Below are positions 1 to 10,719 of a stretch of DNA of 64,000 nucleotides, piece by piece. The notes beneath the pieces are model-generated. The model was not told where the DNA came from, searched no databases, and was given only the letters and a program-made list of their open reading frames with translations. Source of the DNA: Agrostemma githago. Lineage: Eukaryota; Streptophyta; Magnoliopsida; Caryophyllales; Caryophyllaceae. The translations under genes and the position numbers were made by a program. The stretch covers positions 61,302,606-61,366,605 of the forward strand of contig OY288243.1 in NCBI GenBank assembly GCA_958450325.1. The letters are read 5' to 3'. Each line of letters begins with the position of its first letter. Within the stretch, counting starts at the first letter, position 1.

Positions 1-926
1 GTTGATTTTTTTCTTTTCTTTTTTTTAAAAAAAATTAAAATAATTAATTGGTGTATTGAATGTATATAATCAAATGCAAATCTATATATATACTATTAAA
101 TTCAAACAAAATCATCATATTTCTTCATTTCATTTTGAGAGCATTTGAGGATATTAAAAATTATATTTGTGTATTTTATAAAAAAAATTATGCATTTTAT
201 TCAAATAGTTGGTTAATTTTTTTTTTTTTAAAAAAAAATTAAAAATAATTTATTTAGGTAAACTTTAAATGAACCATGTATTGCTGGTATATATAAGTGA
301 TATTGGATAGAAAAATCTTGATTTAATTTCTAAATAAATTTTCAAAACTTATAGTCGCCCTAGAAAAATATGAGTACTATTATTTTAATTATTATTTTAT
401 TTTAAGTTGTTATTAAACGCTAATATTGGTTACTCTTCCTCGAGTAATTAACCATAATAATTACTCCGTAATAAACTATTAACACAAACAATGTTGGAAA
501 ATAGTATTATATAACCAGTCGTGTACAACCATCTCAAAGTTATTGAGCTTTTGTGTATACTTATTGAGTTTATACAAGTTTTCGATTTGAATTGTAAGTT
601 TTTGAGCTTAAACATTTATGTGATTTAACTTGACAACTTTACACTAAAGCTCAGAAAGTTATAACAAAGCTAAAAAACTTTGTGATAATATACAAAATCA
701 TAAAACCAGTTGTACATAGAGCTATGTATAACTGATTGTATAATCTACTCATTGAACAATGTTTAGGGCGAATTATAAGATAACGGTCAAGCCAACCGAT
801 AAGAGGAGTAGAGATAACACAAGACACATCAGATAATAAGGAAAAGTGAAACAGAAAAGAAACGTAAGGAAACCATCACCATAAACATCAATCGTAATCT
901 AATACACAACTAATAATGAAAAATAA
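1..926. other. AT-rich intergenic DNA, no gene seen
   Basis: No reading frame here has codon structure or motifs that I recognise. The DNA is AT-rich with homopolymer tracts and short low-complexity runs. The only ORF of any length (60 aa near the start) is Phe/Tyr/Ile/Lys-rich, as expected from AT-rich noise. Confidence 0.6.
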
Positions 927-928
927 TA

Positions 929-1180
929 CTCCCTCCTAGTTTTTTTATCTTCCCTCTTCCCTTTTTGACATTAGTTCACCAATCTTCCCTCTTTCCATTT
1001 TTTGGTTGTACTTTAATCATTTTTTTATTCTTCCTTCAATTCTTTATTTTTTTCTTTACTCACAAACCCCACCATATTTCCACTTTATACCCCACATTTT
1101 CTTACTTTAATCAATTCTTTATTCTCTTCTTAATATTTGTGCCAAAAAAAAGAGGGAAGATTAAAACAACTAGGAGGGAG
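929..1180. mobile_element. Stowaway-type MITE (Tc1/mariner-like)
   Basis: A 252 bp element bounded by TA on both sides (927-928 and 1181-1182). The ends are inverted repeats beginning CTCCCTCCTAGTT, and the inner arms share the word TCTTCCCTC / GAGGGAAGA. The CTCCCTCC terminus with a TA duplication is characteristic of plant Stowaway MITEs. It has no coding capacity; the 72-aa frame inside it is an accident of pyrimidine-rich sequence. Confidence 0.85.
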
Positions 1181-1182
1181 TA

Positions 1183-2637
1183 GAACAAAACTAACACAGA
1201 CAAATGTGAAACATGAGAATTATGAACAAGCACAACAAATGGTAAGAGCAACAAACTCAACAATAGAGACGAGATGAAACAAAGGGAAAGCTAGCACAAG
1301 GTCAAACAATAAAATATGACACATTCGGGCCTCCGGCCCACTATTAGTATAATATCACGTACAAAAACTGAGGAAACAAAAAAAATATAAAATAGGGGAG
1401 AAGGAAAATGGGGAGAGAGAGTCTTATATTATATACACTATATGTTACGGAGTAAAATTTAAAACCAAACAAATCATCCTTCATCCATCATTTATCTAAT
1501 ACTATCTTCTAATAAAGCCATGTATTCTACTTTGATTGGGTAAACCAACTAAACCAACTGACAAACAAAATAAAGAAAGGAGAGATATGTTAAAAAACAG
1601 AGGCAATCAATTAACAAATTTTTTAATTAAAAAAATCCAATCAATTAATAAAGAAGAGAGAAAAGCGGAAAAAACTTCTTAGCTCCCACCTCGCTTCATC
1701 TTCCCCTTCCATTCATCTTTCCCTTCCATAATTTATTCATAAGTGTATTATCACCTACAACAATGGATACAAAAATTATTATAGAGCATGAAGCTCAATA
1801 TGTCACCCAAGTGTACAACCAAAGCGACCCATTTAGACCTGCAATCAAACCTCAATATGAATCTCGGTGTACCATCCAAACAAAATTAGAGCCTGCGGTA
1901 AACACACCAATTAAAAAGGAGAAGAAAAAGCTAGACAAGGGATAAGTGAACAATTATTATGTACATCAACTACAAGTACATTGTTATATTTTAAGAACAA
2001 AACTAACACACCCAAAATGTGTTATAGACCTGAAGTGATAGTAAAAAAGCAAGCAATCGTAACAATATAAACCATGGAAGAAAATAGGCCAAAATTTGAA
2101 AATCTCAGCTAAAAACGCGATAGAAAAACGAAGAAAGATCAAAGTAATAATTCAATATGATTACGTTCTCCAATAAAAGTTAAAAAGAATGAATTATTAG
2201 CTATTATGCATTAAATCTTATAGCGTTATATCTCATTTTCGTCAATAATCACGCACATACATTCTGAAAAACACACTTTCAGTCTAATTCACCTTACTAC
2301 ACTTGTGGTGACATGTTTGATGCATCATGCATGTTTCGGCACTTTCAGTCCACCTTTTTTTCCCCTGCCATTCATTTAACATACATGCCATATATATATA
2401 TATATATCCGTAACTTGGATCGTTCAATCTTTCTAAACTCCGTCATGTTCACAATTTACGAATGCCTGTGAAAGCAAATAAACTTACAAAGACATGAAAT
2501 CAAAACAAAAAGTGAATAAATAATAAAATAAATATTGGACAATGAGGCAAAAAGACAAAACTGCGATTTATAAAGGTCATAAAACAATATAGTCCCGTGT
2601 GGTGGACGGGTATGGCGACTAGTTAACTCTTAAACCC

Positions 2638-2640
<3 letters not shown>
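1183..2640. other. Intergenic DNA, no supported gene
   Basis: AT-rich DNA with a TA dinucleotide run at about 2391-2407 and a pyrimidine-rich patch at 1680-1730. A 60-aa frame at 1763-1945 is open but has no recognisable motif and no supporting signals. I see no transposon ends in this stretch. Confidence 0.5.

Positions 2641-2678
<38 letters not shown>
2641..2678. repeat. TC dinucleotide microsatellite
   Basis: An uninterrupted TC run of about 38 bases. It sits just upstream of a pyrimidine-rich, possibly transcribed leader ahead of the Athila-like ORF1. Confidence 0.95.
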
Positions 2679-2683
<5 letters not shown>

Positions 2684-2884
2684 TCCCACCTACATCCATC
2701 CTTAACCTTCATCTTCTACCATCAATCTTGATCTTCAACCCCTACCATCTTCTTCTCTCCATCACTATTTTCTTTAATCTTTTCATCCTTGCTATTTTCT
2801 TGTCTTTATTGAAGTTGCTACTACTTTCCTGCCAAATCAGTAAGTTTCCTTGTGTTTTTCGTAACTTGAAGTTGTTTTTCAATC

Positions 2885-3000
2885 TTCCGCCTGCGTTTTC
2901 TGCTGTCCGCCGGGAGTCGCCGACTATCAGAATAGTCGGACGACTATTCCGATTTTCGGACGACTATTTTGATAGTCGGACGACTATCGTTTCTGTCGGG
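2885..3000. repeat. TAGTCG/CGACTA palindromic repeat cluster in leader
   Basis: Several near-copies of the palindrome ATAGTCGGACGACTAT, spaced by 10-20 bases, within the possible 5' intron. The same word family recurs in the 3' LTR at 6535-6680, which ties leader and LTR together. Confidence 0.8.
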
Positions 3001-3255
3001 TGATTTTTCGCGATTTTCTGGGTTTTTGTCGCGATTTTTCAGAGGCTGTTTTCGGACTATGGTTTCAGATTTCGACTTAGTTTTGTCTCAGATTTCTGCT
3101 ATTACTCAATTCCCTTACCCAAATTAATTGATTTCTTTCACATTATCATGTTTTTACCCAAATTTCAGTTTTGGAATTAGGGTTTTGATTTCAATTGATT
3201 TGGGGGTTTTTGTTTGAGTAGCACACTAGTCTGATTCTTGCTATTTCAGGTCAAA

Positions 3256-4830
3256 ATGGATGCAAGGAAGAGACAATGTCGGGGAAGCATAAGGCGTTGG
3301 GTCGACATTAGCCAGGAGTCAGCAGCGACTCAGGATCTCGTTCCGTATTCCGAGCAAAGCATACCAGAATACCTCGACATTTGGTTTACCTCGGAGGATC
3401 AGAGGGAGCGCTTCGTCCGGTTGACAGCTCTTAAGGTAACCCCGACACGGTTTCTAGACCGTGAGGTCTTGGGCAGGTTGGGCATTTATCAGCCTGTTGT
3501 TGACTTACTGAATGGTACTGGTATGAGTGGCCTTATCTATATGCTTGAATTCACATATATGGGTCTGACTGTAGAGTTTTTTAGTAGTTTCAATTTTTTA
3601 GTGACATGAACTGGGACACACCATGCATATTTTTTAGACTCTTTAACACGAGTTTTTCTAGGACCGTTCGCGAGTTCGGTCAGCTTTTGAGTGTTACTAG
3701 TGAAGGGGACTCAATACATCCCCCTCGCCGTCTAGCCAACGAAATCTGGTCTTGTATTTCTGATCGTAATACGGGTCGTAAGCGGGGCAACGAAGTCCAC
3801 CACCCGGCCATCCGATACTGGCTTCGTCTGATAGGGTGCACCATTTACGGACGTACGGAGTCGAACAATGTTAATGCCGATGAGTTAGAGAGTCTAGCCG
3901 GCTATCTTAACATCGATAGCGAGCGGCCATATGTCATGAATGTGATTATAGCAACAATGAATGGGATTATAGCTGTCATTCATTGTGGGGGTCTCGTTTC
4001 CCACATCGGTCGTCAGCTATTCCCGACCTTCCCGTGCGGGAAGGAACCTATAGGACACGATCTTCCACTTGCCACGCGACTCGAAAGTCGCCTTTTGAAC
4101 TTTTCTGTCCTTAGGAGTCTTCATTGGCTAGGTCCAGATTTGCGTTGGCGTATAGCAAAGAATGTCTCGGTTATCCTCCCTTACAATCTACCACCTCTTA
4201 CCCCCTTCCCCCATCTCCCTTTTGGTCCTGAACGGGACCCTCCACCGTATCTCTCCTATTTGCTACCACTTAGGAGGGATCTTCAGACTCCCACAAACTT
4301 CGCACCTGAGACGGGTGGACCGTCTTGACCTTCCTGACAATCTCGAGGAGGTGGTAGCCGATCGACTAGCCGTGCATCACATACACCATCTTTTGCGGCT
4401 GGACCTTCGAGCCCACCACCACGCATATACTGATTATTCTAACGTGCCTCCTTATGCATTTCCATATACTGATTATTCTAACGTGCCTCCTCCACCATAT
4501 GCTAACTTCGTGCCTCCTCCACCATATGTTACACATGCGGTCCTCGACCAAGCGACGGTCCCTAGAATGCTTAATGAGTTGTGCCACCAGATTGCCATGG
4601 TACAGCCAAATCAGGCACTTGTCGACTTTCCCTTTTACAACCATTCAGTGATGCTCGGCCATATCCCTCCTACAGCTTGGCACCAGACTTACTACACCTA
4701 TCCCGAGGGAGGCTATGGTAACAATGACGAGAATAAGGAGGGTGATAATGAGGAGGGAGAGGACGACGATGGGGATGACGATAGTGGAAGTGGTAGTCAG
4801 GAGGAGAGCGGCGACGAGAGCTCTGATTAG
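3256..4830 (+). pseudogene. Athila-type ORF1 / gag-like protein, frameshifted
   Basis: The start at 3256 (MDARKRQCRG) follows a good intron acceptor (tttcag at about 3244-3249). The N-terminal part resembles plant Athila ORF1 proteins, with a TSEDQRERFVRLTALKV segment, then LGRLGI and the hallmark TYMGLTVEFFSSF. The frame breaks near 3600 and continues in another frame with FFRLFNTSFSRTVREFGQLL and a region around residues HCGGLVSHIGRQLFP. It shifts again near 4300-4330 into a Pro/Tyr-rich stretch with PPPPY motifs and an acidic C-terminus rich in D, E, G and S. At least two frameshifts make it unlikely to be translated whole. In the family the product is a structural or auxiliary element protein; its exact role is not known to me. 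Confidence 0.65.
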
Positions 4831-6328
4831 GACGGTTTGGGGGAGGTCTCCGCTTGTATATACATCTTGTAAGTAGTTCTTCTTTTTCTTTTTGCACTTT
4901 CATTTTCCTGCATTCCTTCCCCGTATTTATTGTTGCCTCTTATTGTTTGCTGTACACAATGAGGGCATTGTGCGATTTGGTTTGGGGAGGGTATGCTTCT
5001 GTCTGTTTTCATCCATCTGCATATTTCTTGCATTTCCGCATGCATTTAAAAAAAAATCACAAAAATATGTTTTTGCATTTAGTCGAGTCTTAGTTGAGTC
5101 GGAATGCTATGTAGCAATGATGATAATGCTTCTATGTCTTTATTTAGTTGCTTATACTTGTGTGCCGTTAGAGTTTTTGTCCACAATCACATGTGATATT
5201 CTTGCATCTTTGTTTAATGGTACTGAACGAATAAACTTGACTCATTGTTGGCAAACTACCCAAATTGTAAGGAATTAGAGCCTTTAAACTGATGACATTC
5301 ATGATCTGTTTCATTTAAGTTGAGAGTAGTACTCCTTATGAGGCATGTAATATCAAACTGAATAAGCATGACATTCGTCTCTTGGTACCTGTATGCATTT
5401 GACTCGTGGTTTTGACATGTGTGAAAAAGGCAAATCCTTTCTTTTAATTAATTTCCATGAGCCTCACATAGCCAAATTGAGCTGTTTGACCCGTTTATTA
5501 ACTACATGCCATATATTGCCTACCCTAGTCGAGCTAGTAGATTAGTTGGGCGGAATTGTTTTTTCTGGGTTAATTTTGGTATCATAATGAAAAAAAGGGG
5601 GAATTGAAAAAAAATGAAAAGAAAAAAATTCAATGAAAGAAAAAAATCGAATGAAAAAAAAAGGAAAGGAAAGAAAAAATTGAATGAAGTGAAACTAGAA
5701 GAAGAATGTGTTTTTGCTATGAGAAAAAAATTGATCTCTCTAATTTCATAGTTATTAGTGGGAAGCGGTTTTGATAAGGCGCTTGTTGCTATGCCAAATT
5801 TCTTTGACTGGAGTTTGGTGAGAACGGAATATTTATTATTGATGGGTGTAGGGAATACTAGCTTGGCTTTTACCTCCTCATATCCATATCATTTTGCCCC
5901 TTCTTACCCGACTAACCTCACTTTATACCATATGTAAGTCCTTGGCACTTGTCTTTCCCCGATAGAATGCGTATGTACGGTTAGTAGAGATTAATTTCAT
6001 GTTAGATTGCAGGCATGTTCTTGTAGGTCACAGTTTAGGTGAGTGCTTTGTCTTTCCGTTTTTACATAAACTCACAATATCACCCGTTTTGTGTGATGAA
6101 CGATCCGTGAGAGTCCGACATAGACGAGTCTTGCAAGGTTGAAGGTTCAGTATTGTTGTCATTGGTCAAGCTTGTTGTATGTGGTTGTTTGCATTAATTT
6201 TAATCGTTGCGCATTAGTTTGGGTAACTTTGAAGCATACTCCGCTATGAGTTATATACATTACATTAGGTTTGAGTTATCGTTTTGTGCTTGCTTGAGGA
6301 CAAGCAAGGGTTTAGTTTGGGGAGATTT
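4831..6328 (+). other. Non-coding interior of Athila-like element with polypurine tracts
   Basis: No pol domain is recognisable in any frame. An ACAATGAGGGC word followed by TTTGGTTTGGGGAGGG lies near 4957-4990. A second tract, TTTAGTTTGGGGAGA, ends at 6326, just before the LTR. The A-rich stretch at 5585-5720 is low complexity. Confidence 0.6.
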
Positions 6329-6534
6329 GATGCGCGTATTTTATATACACTTTTTATGCTCTTATTACGCGCATTCCCGTGTTTATTGAATAGTGAAAAC
6401 TATTATTTTGCCCCGAATTGGCTACTTTGTGGTGTGTATTGTCCTTTTGCAGGAACAGAAGACAAAGGAGCTAAAACGGACCAAAACCGAGCGAAAACGA
6501 AGCTGGAAGAACTGATCGTTGAACAGAGTGTAAT

Positions 6535-6680
6535 AGTCGACCGACTATTAGGATAGTCGGCCGACCATGACGATAGTCGACCGACAATGACAATAGTCAG
6601 CCGACTATTCTGGAGCCTGCAGAGATCGAATTAATAAATGATTAGTCGACCGACTATTACAATAGTCGGTCGACTATTTT
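6535..6680. repeat. TAGTCG/CGACTA palindrome cluster in LTR U3
   Basis: Six or more partly degenerate TAGTCGACCGACTA-type palindromes, including AATAGTCGGTCGACTATT near 6661-6678. They lie just upstream of the TATA box, so they could be promoter elements. Confidence 0.8.
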
Positions 6681-6745
6681 CTGGGCCGCGGACAGTTTCG
6701 TATTCAGCAAGTTATTTCCTAATCAGTTTAACCAATTCTAATTTG

Positions 6746-6753
6746 TATAAATA
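6746..6753 (+). promoter_or_regulatory. Putative LTR TATA box
   Basis: TATAAATA followed by GGGCTTTTC. It lies about 420 bases into the LTR, downstream of the palindrome cluster, as expected for a U3/R junction promoter. Confidence 0.5.
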
Positions 6754-7703
6754 GGGCTTTTCAGCCACATTAGAATTACTTCACAACTTTTCACTTCTCT
6801 ACTTTTAGACTATATATTTTACCTCTCCTTAGACTTTTTATTTAAATCCTTTTCCTTATTACTTATTGTAAGACTTTCAGATTCGAATCGCCTTTATTCC
6901 TCTCGGTAATTTAATTTAATCTTCTTCCTTTTTCTTCTTCCTTGATTTTTCTTATTCTTTGTTCTTGATTGTTCTTCTTCTTCATACTTAATTATTCCTG
7001 ATTTTTCTCTTATGCTTGTCGTAACTTTATGTTTAATCTAGTAAAATCTGTTATCAATCTTGTTGTTCTTAAATTAATTATGAGTAGCTAATTTCCTTCG
7101 CTAGGATTTAGGGGATCTACGAATTGAATGTGGTCACTAAATAATTTATAGATCTGTCAATGATATTGTGTCTGAGTTGTCAATTGTAGCATATAATCGC
7201 GATTAGTCAATTAATGCGCATGATTGATTAATTGAATTCGGTAAACTTGAACCTAAGATCAGAAGCCTGGTAAAAGTTAGACCTGCTACAACACATTAGT
7301 TTGCCCTAATAAGATCGGAAGCCTTTAGACGCATGCTAGGGTGAATAGCGGACCGGAAGGACCTTTTCACTACCCCTTAGACCAATATCTGCGACAGACC
7401 TGTGACTTAGACCGTGACCATATGAGATTCGTAGTGAACCGACAATCCTGTTTTCTCTCCATATATAAATTCGTCTTAAATTCATATTATTTATTTTAGT
7501 TATTTCGTCCCTTTTAATTTTCTCTTCCTTCACTACTTTAGTTTAGTAAACCACAATTAAAAACCCTCGATTTGTTACTTAGATAGACTTTAATTACGAG
7601 TAGAATTTATTTGTCTCCCTGTGGATTCGACCTGACTTCCCTAGCTATATTTTTAGTTAGACCTAAGTTGGTTATCTTTGATAGGTATACGACTAGCTTA
7701 TCA

Positions 7704-8147
7704 TTACCACTCCACACCGTCACCCACCCACCACCCTTTCGACCCTCACCCACCGCCCAGACCATCTCCGACCCCAGCCACCCGACCCCAACGGCCTCAG
7801 CCACGCAGCCCCTACCGATCCCATCCATTCCTCCCCATCGATCCCGAGTTTCAATGCTTGTGGTGGTTAAGGGTGTGTTTATGGGTGGTTAGGGTTTGGG
7901 AATTTCTAGAGAGAGATGTATAATAATACTTTGATGTGATGAAATGACAAGGATAAAACGGTAAAATGTCGTTAGGATTGAGTAAAAACTCGTTAAGAAA
8001 AAACACGACCCTTTAACAAATTCAATAAGAAGGTAAAAAGTACTCCAATAATCACATTTTAAATACGGGTCTCTTCGATAATGACATTTTAAATAAACAA
8101 TGAAAGAGTACAAAGAGTATATAGTAAAGTCTTTTGCTAAAAGTATT
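7704..8147. other. Flank of the 3' LTR, no gene seen
   Basis: A C-rich block at 7704-7850 opens frames on both strands, but these are low-complexity (Pro/Thr/Ser or Gly/Trp rich) and have no motif. The rest is AT-rich. Confidence 0.5.
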
Positions 8148-8240
8148 ACCCCCTCTCATCCATTCAATTCTTTACGTGGGTGTCGTTTTTGTGAGGAAAA
8201 ATGATGGACCAATGTAAAGAATTGAATGGATGGGAAGGAT
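8148..8240. repeat. Short hairpin element, possible MITE
   Basis: An inverted repeat of about 25 bases (CATCCATTCAATTCTTTAC at 8157-8175 against its complement at 8213-8231) around a short loop. This resembles a small deletion derivative of a Stowaway-like MITE. I could not fix the target duplication. Confidence 0.5.
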
Positions 8241-8354
8241 CTCTCCAAACCACTAAGATTTTTCCACTTATTACTTGTATTATAATCTTTCACATTTTGA
8301 ATAAAAGTGGGTAAATCAAAGTGGTGCGGGGGGAGTACTACTACGTATAAACTA

Positions 8355-8562
8355 CTCCCTCCGAGTCTGACTTATGTTGTCTCTATTCTTTTTGGGCTGA
8401 GTCATTCTTTCTTTACTCTTTTCTTGTTAAGTCATAAATATGTAGCTCATATTTATTCATTCATTCCTCACTCTTCCTCCTTCATTTTTGAGCCACACAT
8501 TTTCGCACCATTATTTTTCCCGAAAAAAACCCTAGGGGAACATATCTTAGATTCGGAGGGAG
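8355..8562. mobile_element. Stowaway-type MITE
   Basis: A 208 bp element flanked by TA (8353-8354 and 8563-8564). Its terminal inverted repeats begin CTCCCTCCGA and extend about 25 bases. These are the standard Stowaway terminus and target duplication. It has no coding capacity. Confidence 0.9.
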
Positions 8563-8766
8563 TAAAGTTTTGATTGCTTGATTTGTTTATTATAAGGGTA
8601 AAGTTTTGTTTAGATGGGAGGGAGGGTGTAGTGTAAACTACAAGGTTTACCCAAAATTGGACTCATGACAAATATAGAGAATGATTCAGAGATCCACAGC
8701 AAGGCATAGGACTATAAAGTCACTTGGTTTGAACCCTCACTCACAGCCGAGCAAAGAGTTAAGATA

Positions 8767-8790
8767 CAAACACACACACACACACACACT
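8767..8790. repeat. CA dinucleotide microsatellite
   Basis: A CA run of about 22 bases in a region with no gene. Confidence 0.9.
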
Positions 8791-9211
8791 AAAAATGACC
8801 TACAACAAAGCACAATAATCAGCCTAAGAATGCCACAGATTACTACTCAAAATCCCACAACCTAGCACAGGGAAATTAGTAGGTCTAACTCAACAAACTA
8901 CAACAATGCAGAAGTTTGAATACGATCTGTTTTTTGAAATTAAACTCGGTTTTTCATTCATTCATAATCTGAGTAATACAACTGAGGTTGAAGTCCTTAT
9001 ATTAAAAAGTGAAGTTATTAATAAAAACAAGAAAATTACTTATCTCGCATGTGAATTATAATCTGCAATCATAAAGTTACCGAATAATTTAGTTTTTGAG
9101 AAACAATTTGTTAGGTATTTAGGGAATGAAAATTTTTTTCTAAGAGAAAGGATACTGAAGGGAAAAATAATGAAAATTTGGATATAAACTGGTAAAAGGT
9201 GGGTATGATTT
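8791..9211. other. Intergenic DNA, nothing recognised
   Basis: AT-rich sequence without a supported reading frame, repeat or transposon end. Confidence 0.5.
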
Positions 9212-9790
9212 GGCAACCGCGAAAGTGTTAGACTCCTTAAATTTCATTAATTGTGAGATTGACCCCCTCAAGTTTCAATGATAGTAATTAAGCCTTATAA
9301 CTTTGGATAGAAGTGAAATTCAATCCAAGTTTTTTATTTTTCAATTAAAATTACACCTTTAAAATAAAAGTTTCATTTATTTATACATTTTCTCAGTATA
9401 CGATAAAAATAATTAAATATTTATAAAATGTATACAATTTTTACATATTTTGGAGGGAAAAAATATCTGAATGAATTACATAAAATCAAAAATTTGTAAA
9501 AGTAATCTTATAGATTATATGAATTACAGAGTATATTAAAATTATTTAAAAAATTCTAAAAATTATGTTAATAAATTATTTAATTGTTTTTAAAATTTAA
9601 TAACTATTCAGTGTACAATTAGTTTGTATATAACATGATTTAATGATATAATTTATGTTAAAAATAAAAATTGAATCAAATTGAACTTCTACTCAGTTAT
9701 GAGGTCTAATTACAACATTTGAAACCTATGAGCTTTAATCTCACAATTGCCCAAACTTAAGGGGGTTAATATCACTTTCGCGATTCAACA
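9212..9790. mobile_element. MITE-like element with long inverted ends
   Basis: The two ends are imperfect inverted repeats of roughly 60 bases, sharing CGCGAAAGTG, then GACTCC/AACCCCC-type and AATTGTGAGATT words. The interior is AT-rich and non-coding. The superfamily is uncertain because I cannot identify a clean target duplication. Confidence 0.6.
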
Positions 9791-10177
9791 ACTACGTTAA
9801 ATAATTGTCTCATCTCAATATAATATTTCTCACACATATATTACCCAAAATACAATTATTTATAACCGAAGGGAGTAAAAGGAAATATTATAATGTTATT
9901 GTTGCACCCGTGCATCACATTGGTATCAAAACAAGTATGATGTATTAACTAGGTCCGATAATGATCCGACCTAAATCTGATGTGACCCGACATATCGGTT
10001 GATCCGAAAATGACCCGACCCGAACCAGACTCGGCACGTAAGAGTATACTGACCCGATATAACCCGACCATCTTGACTCGACCCAAAGCCACCTAATTAT
10101 ACCAAAGATCATATATTTAAAGAATGAGTGACTATCAATTGTACGGAGTAATGACATTATAATTATATATATATATA
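9791..10177. other. Intergenic DNA with GACCCGA-type low-complexity tract
   Basis: A stretch at about 9955-10090 repeats words such as GACCCGA and GATCCGA, a simple repeat style scattered through plant genomes. A TA run at about 10165-10177 leads into the next element. No gene is seen. Confidence 0.5.
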
Positions 10178-10414
10178 GGTAGGTTCAAATAAGGTCCACA
10201 ACTTTTTTAAGTTCATAAGTTCCAGTGTTAAGGTTACACAAAAAGTGCTTAAAGTTACACGAGATGAGTGATAAAGTTGCACTTTATCACTCGAAGTGAT
10301 AAAAGTGCTGAATGTTATAGTTACATATCAATTTTGAAATAATGCAACTTTATCGTATGTCATCTGTAACTTTAATATAGACTTAAAAAAATTGTTGACC
10401 TTATTTGAACCTAC
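10178..10414. mobile_element. MITE inserted in a TA tract
   Basis: A 237 bp element with terminal inverted repeats starting GTAGGTTCAAATAAGG and extending about 35 bases. TA repeats lie on both sides, which mask the target duplication. It is non-coding. Confidence 0.75.
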
Positions 10415-10719
10415 ATATATATATATAGAAGTGGGATCAGGTGAGTCCACTTATATATGTTGAGTCCGTGAGTCCCCATCTTAGCCTTCGATTCAATGTT
10501 AGATTAATGGACAAGATTTGATCTCATAATTAAGGTAATAACTAACAAATCTGAGTAAATATATCAATTCTCTCTCTCCTCCTTAATTATCTCAATGCAA
10601 ATCTTTTCTCTCTCTTATTAATCTTTTTAACTGTTCTTTCTCTCACACAACAAGTTTCTTCAAAATTAATTTTTTTCATCTTCACCAAAAAATATCATTT
10701 TCCTACTGCCATTGTACGT

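Larger units (their letters stand above)
2839..7703 (+). mobile_element. Athila-like Ty3/gypsy element, 5'-incomplete, no pol
   Basis: The unit runs from a leader and possible 5' UTR intron (donor near 2839, acceptor just before 3250), through an ORF1/gag-like pseudogene (3256-4830) and a non-coding stretch, to a 3' LTR at 6329-7703. Two purine-rich tracts occur (about 4957-4990 and 6301-6328). The second abuts the LTR and is the polypurine tract. No protease, reverse transcriptase, RNase H or integrase motif is visible between ORF1 and the LTR. I could not find a 5' LTR or primer-binding site upstream, so the left limit is uncertain. The Athila assignment rests on ORF1 resemblance and on the LTR end style (TGAT...ATCA). 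Confidence 0.65.
6329..7703 (+). mobile_element. 3' LTR of Athila-like element
   Basis: The LTR begins TGATGCGCG immediately after a polypurine tract and ends ...GCTTATCA, giving TG...CA termini. It is 1375 bp long. It contains a cluster of TAGTCG/CGACTA palindromes at 6535-6680 and a TATA box at 6746. Near the 3' end is a CCCTGTGGATTCGACC word of a kind common near Athila LTR ends. No matching 5' LTR is in the window. Confidence 0.75.

Noticed and set aside
1763..1945. Small 60-aa ORF as a host peptide gene
   Set aside because: No homology pattern, no clear promoter, and chance frames of this size are expected in this much DNA.
7607..7923. Overlapping 73-93 aa frames on both strands
   Set aside because: They sit on a C-rich/G-rich block at the end of the LTR and its flank; low-complexity with no motif.
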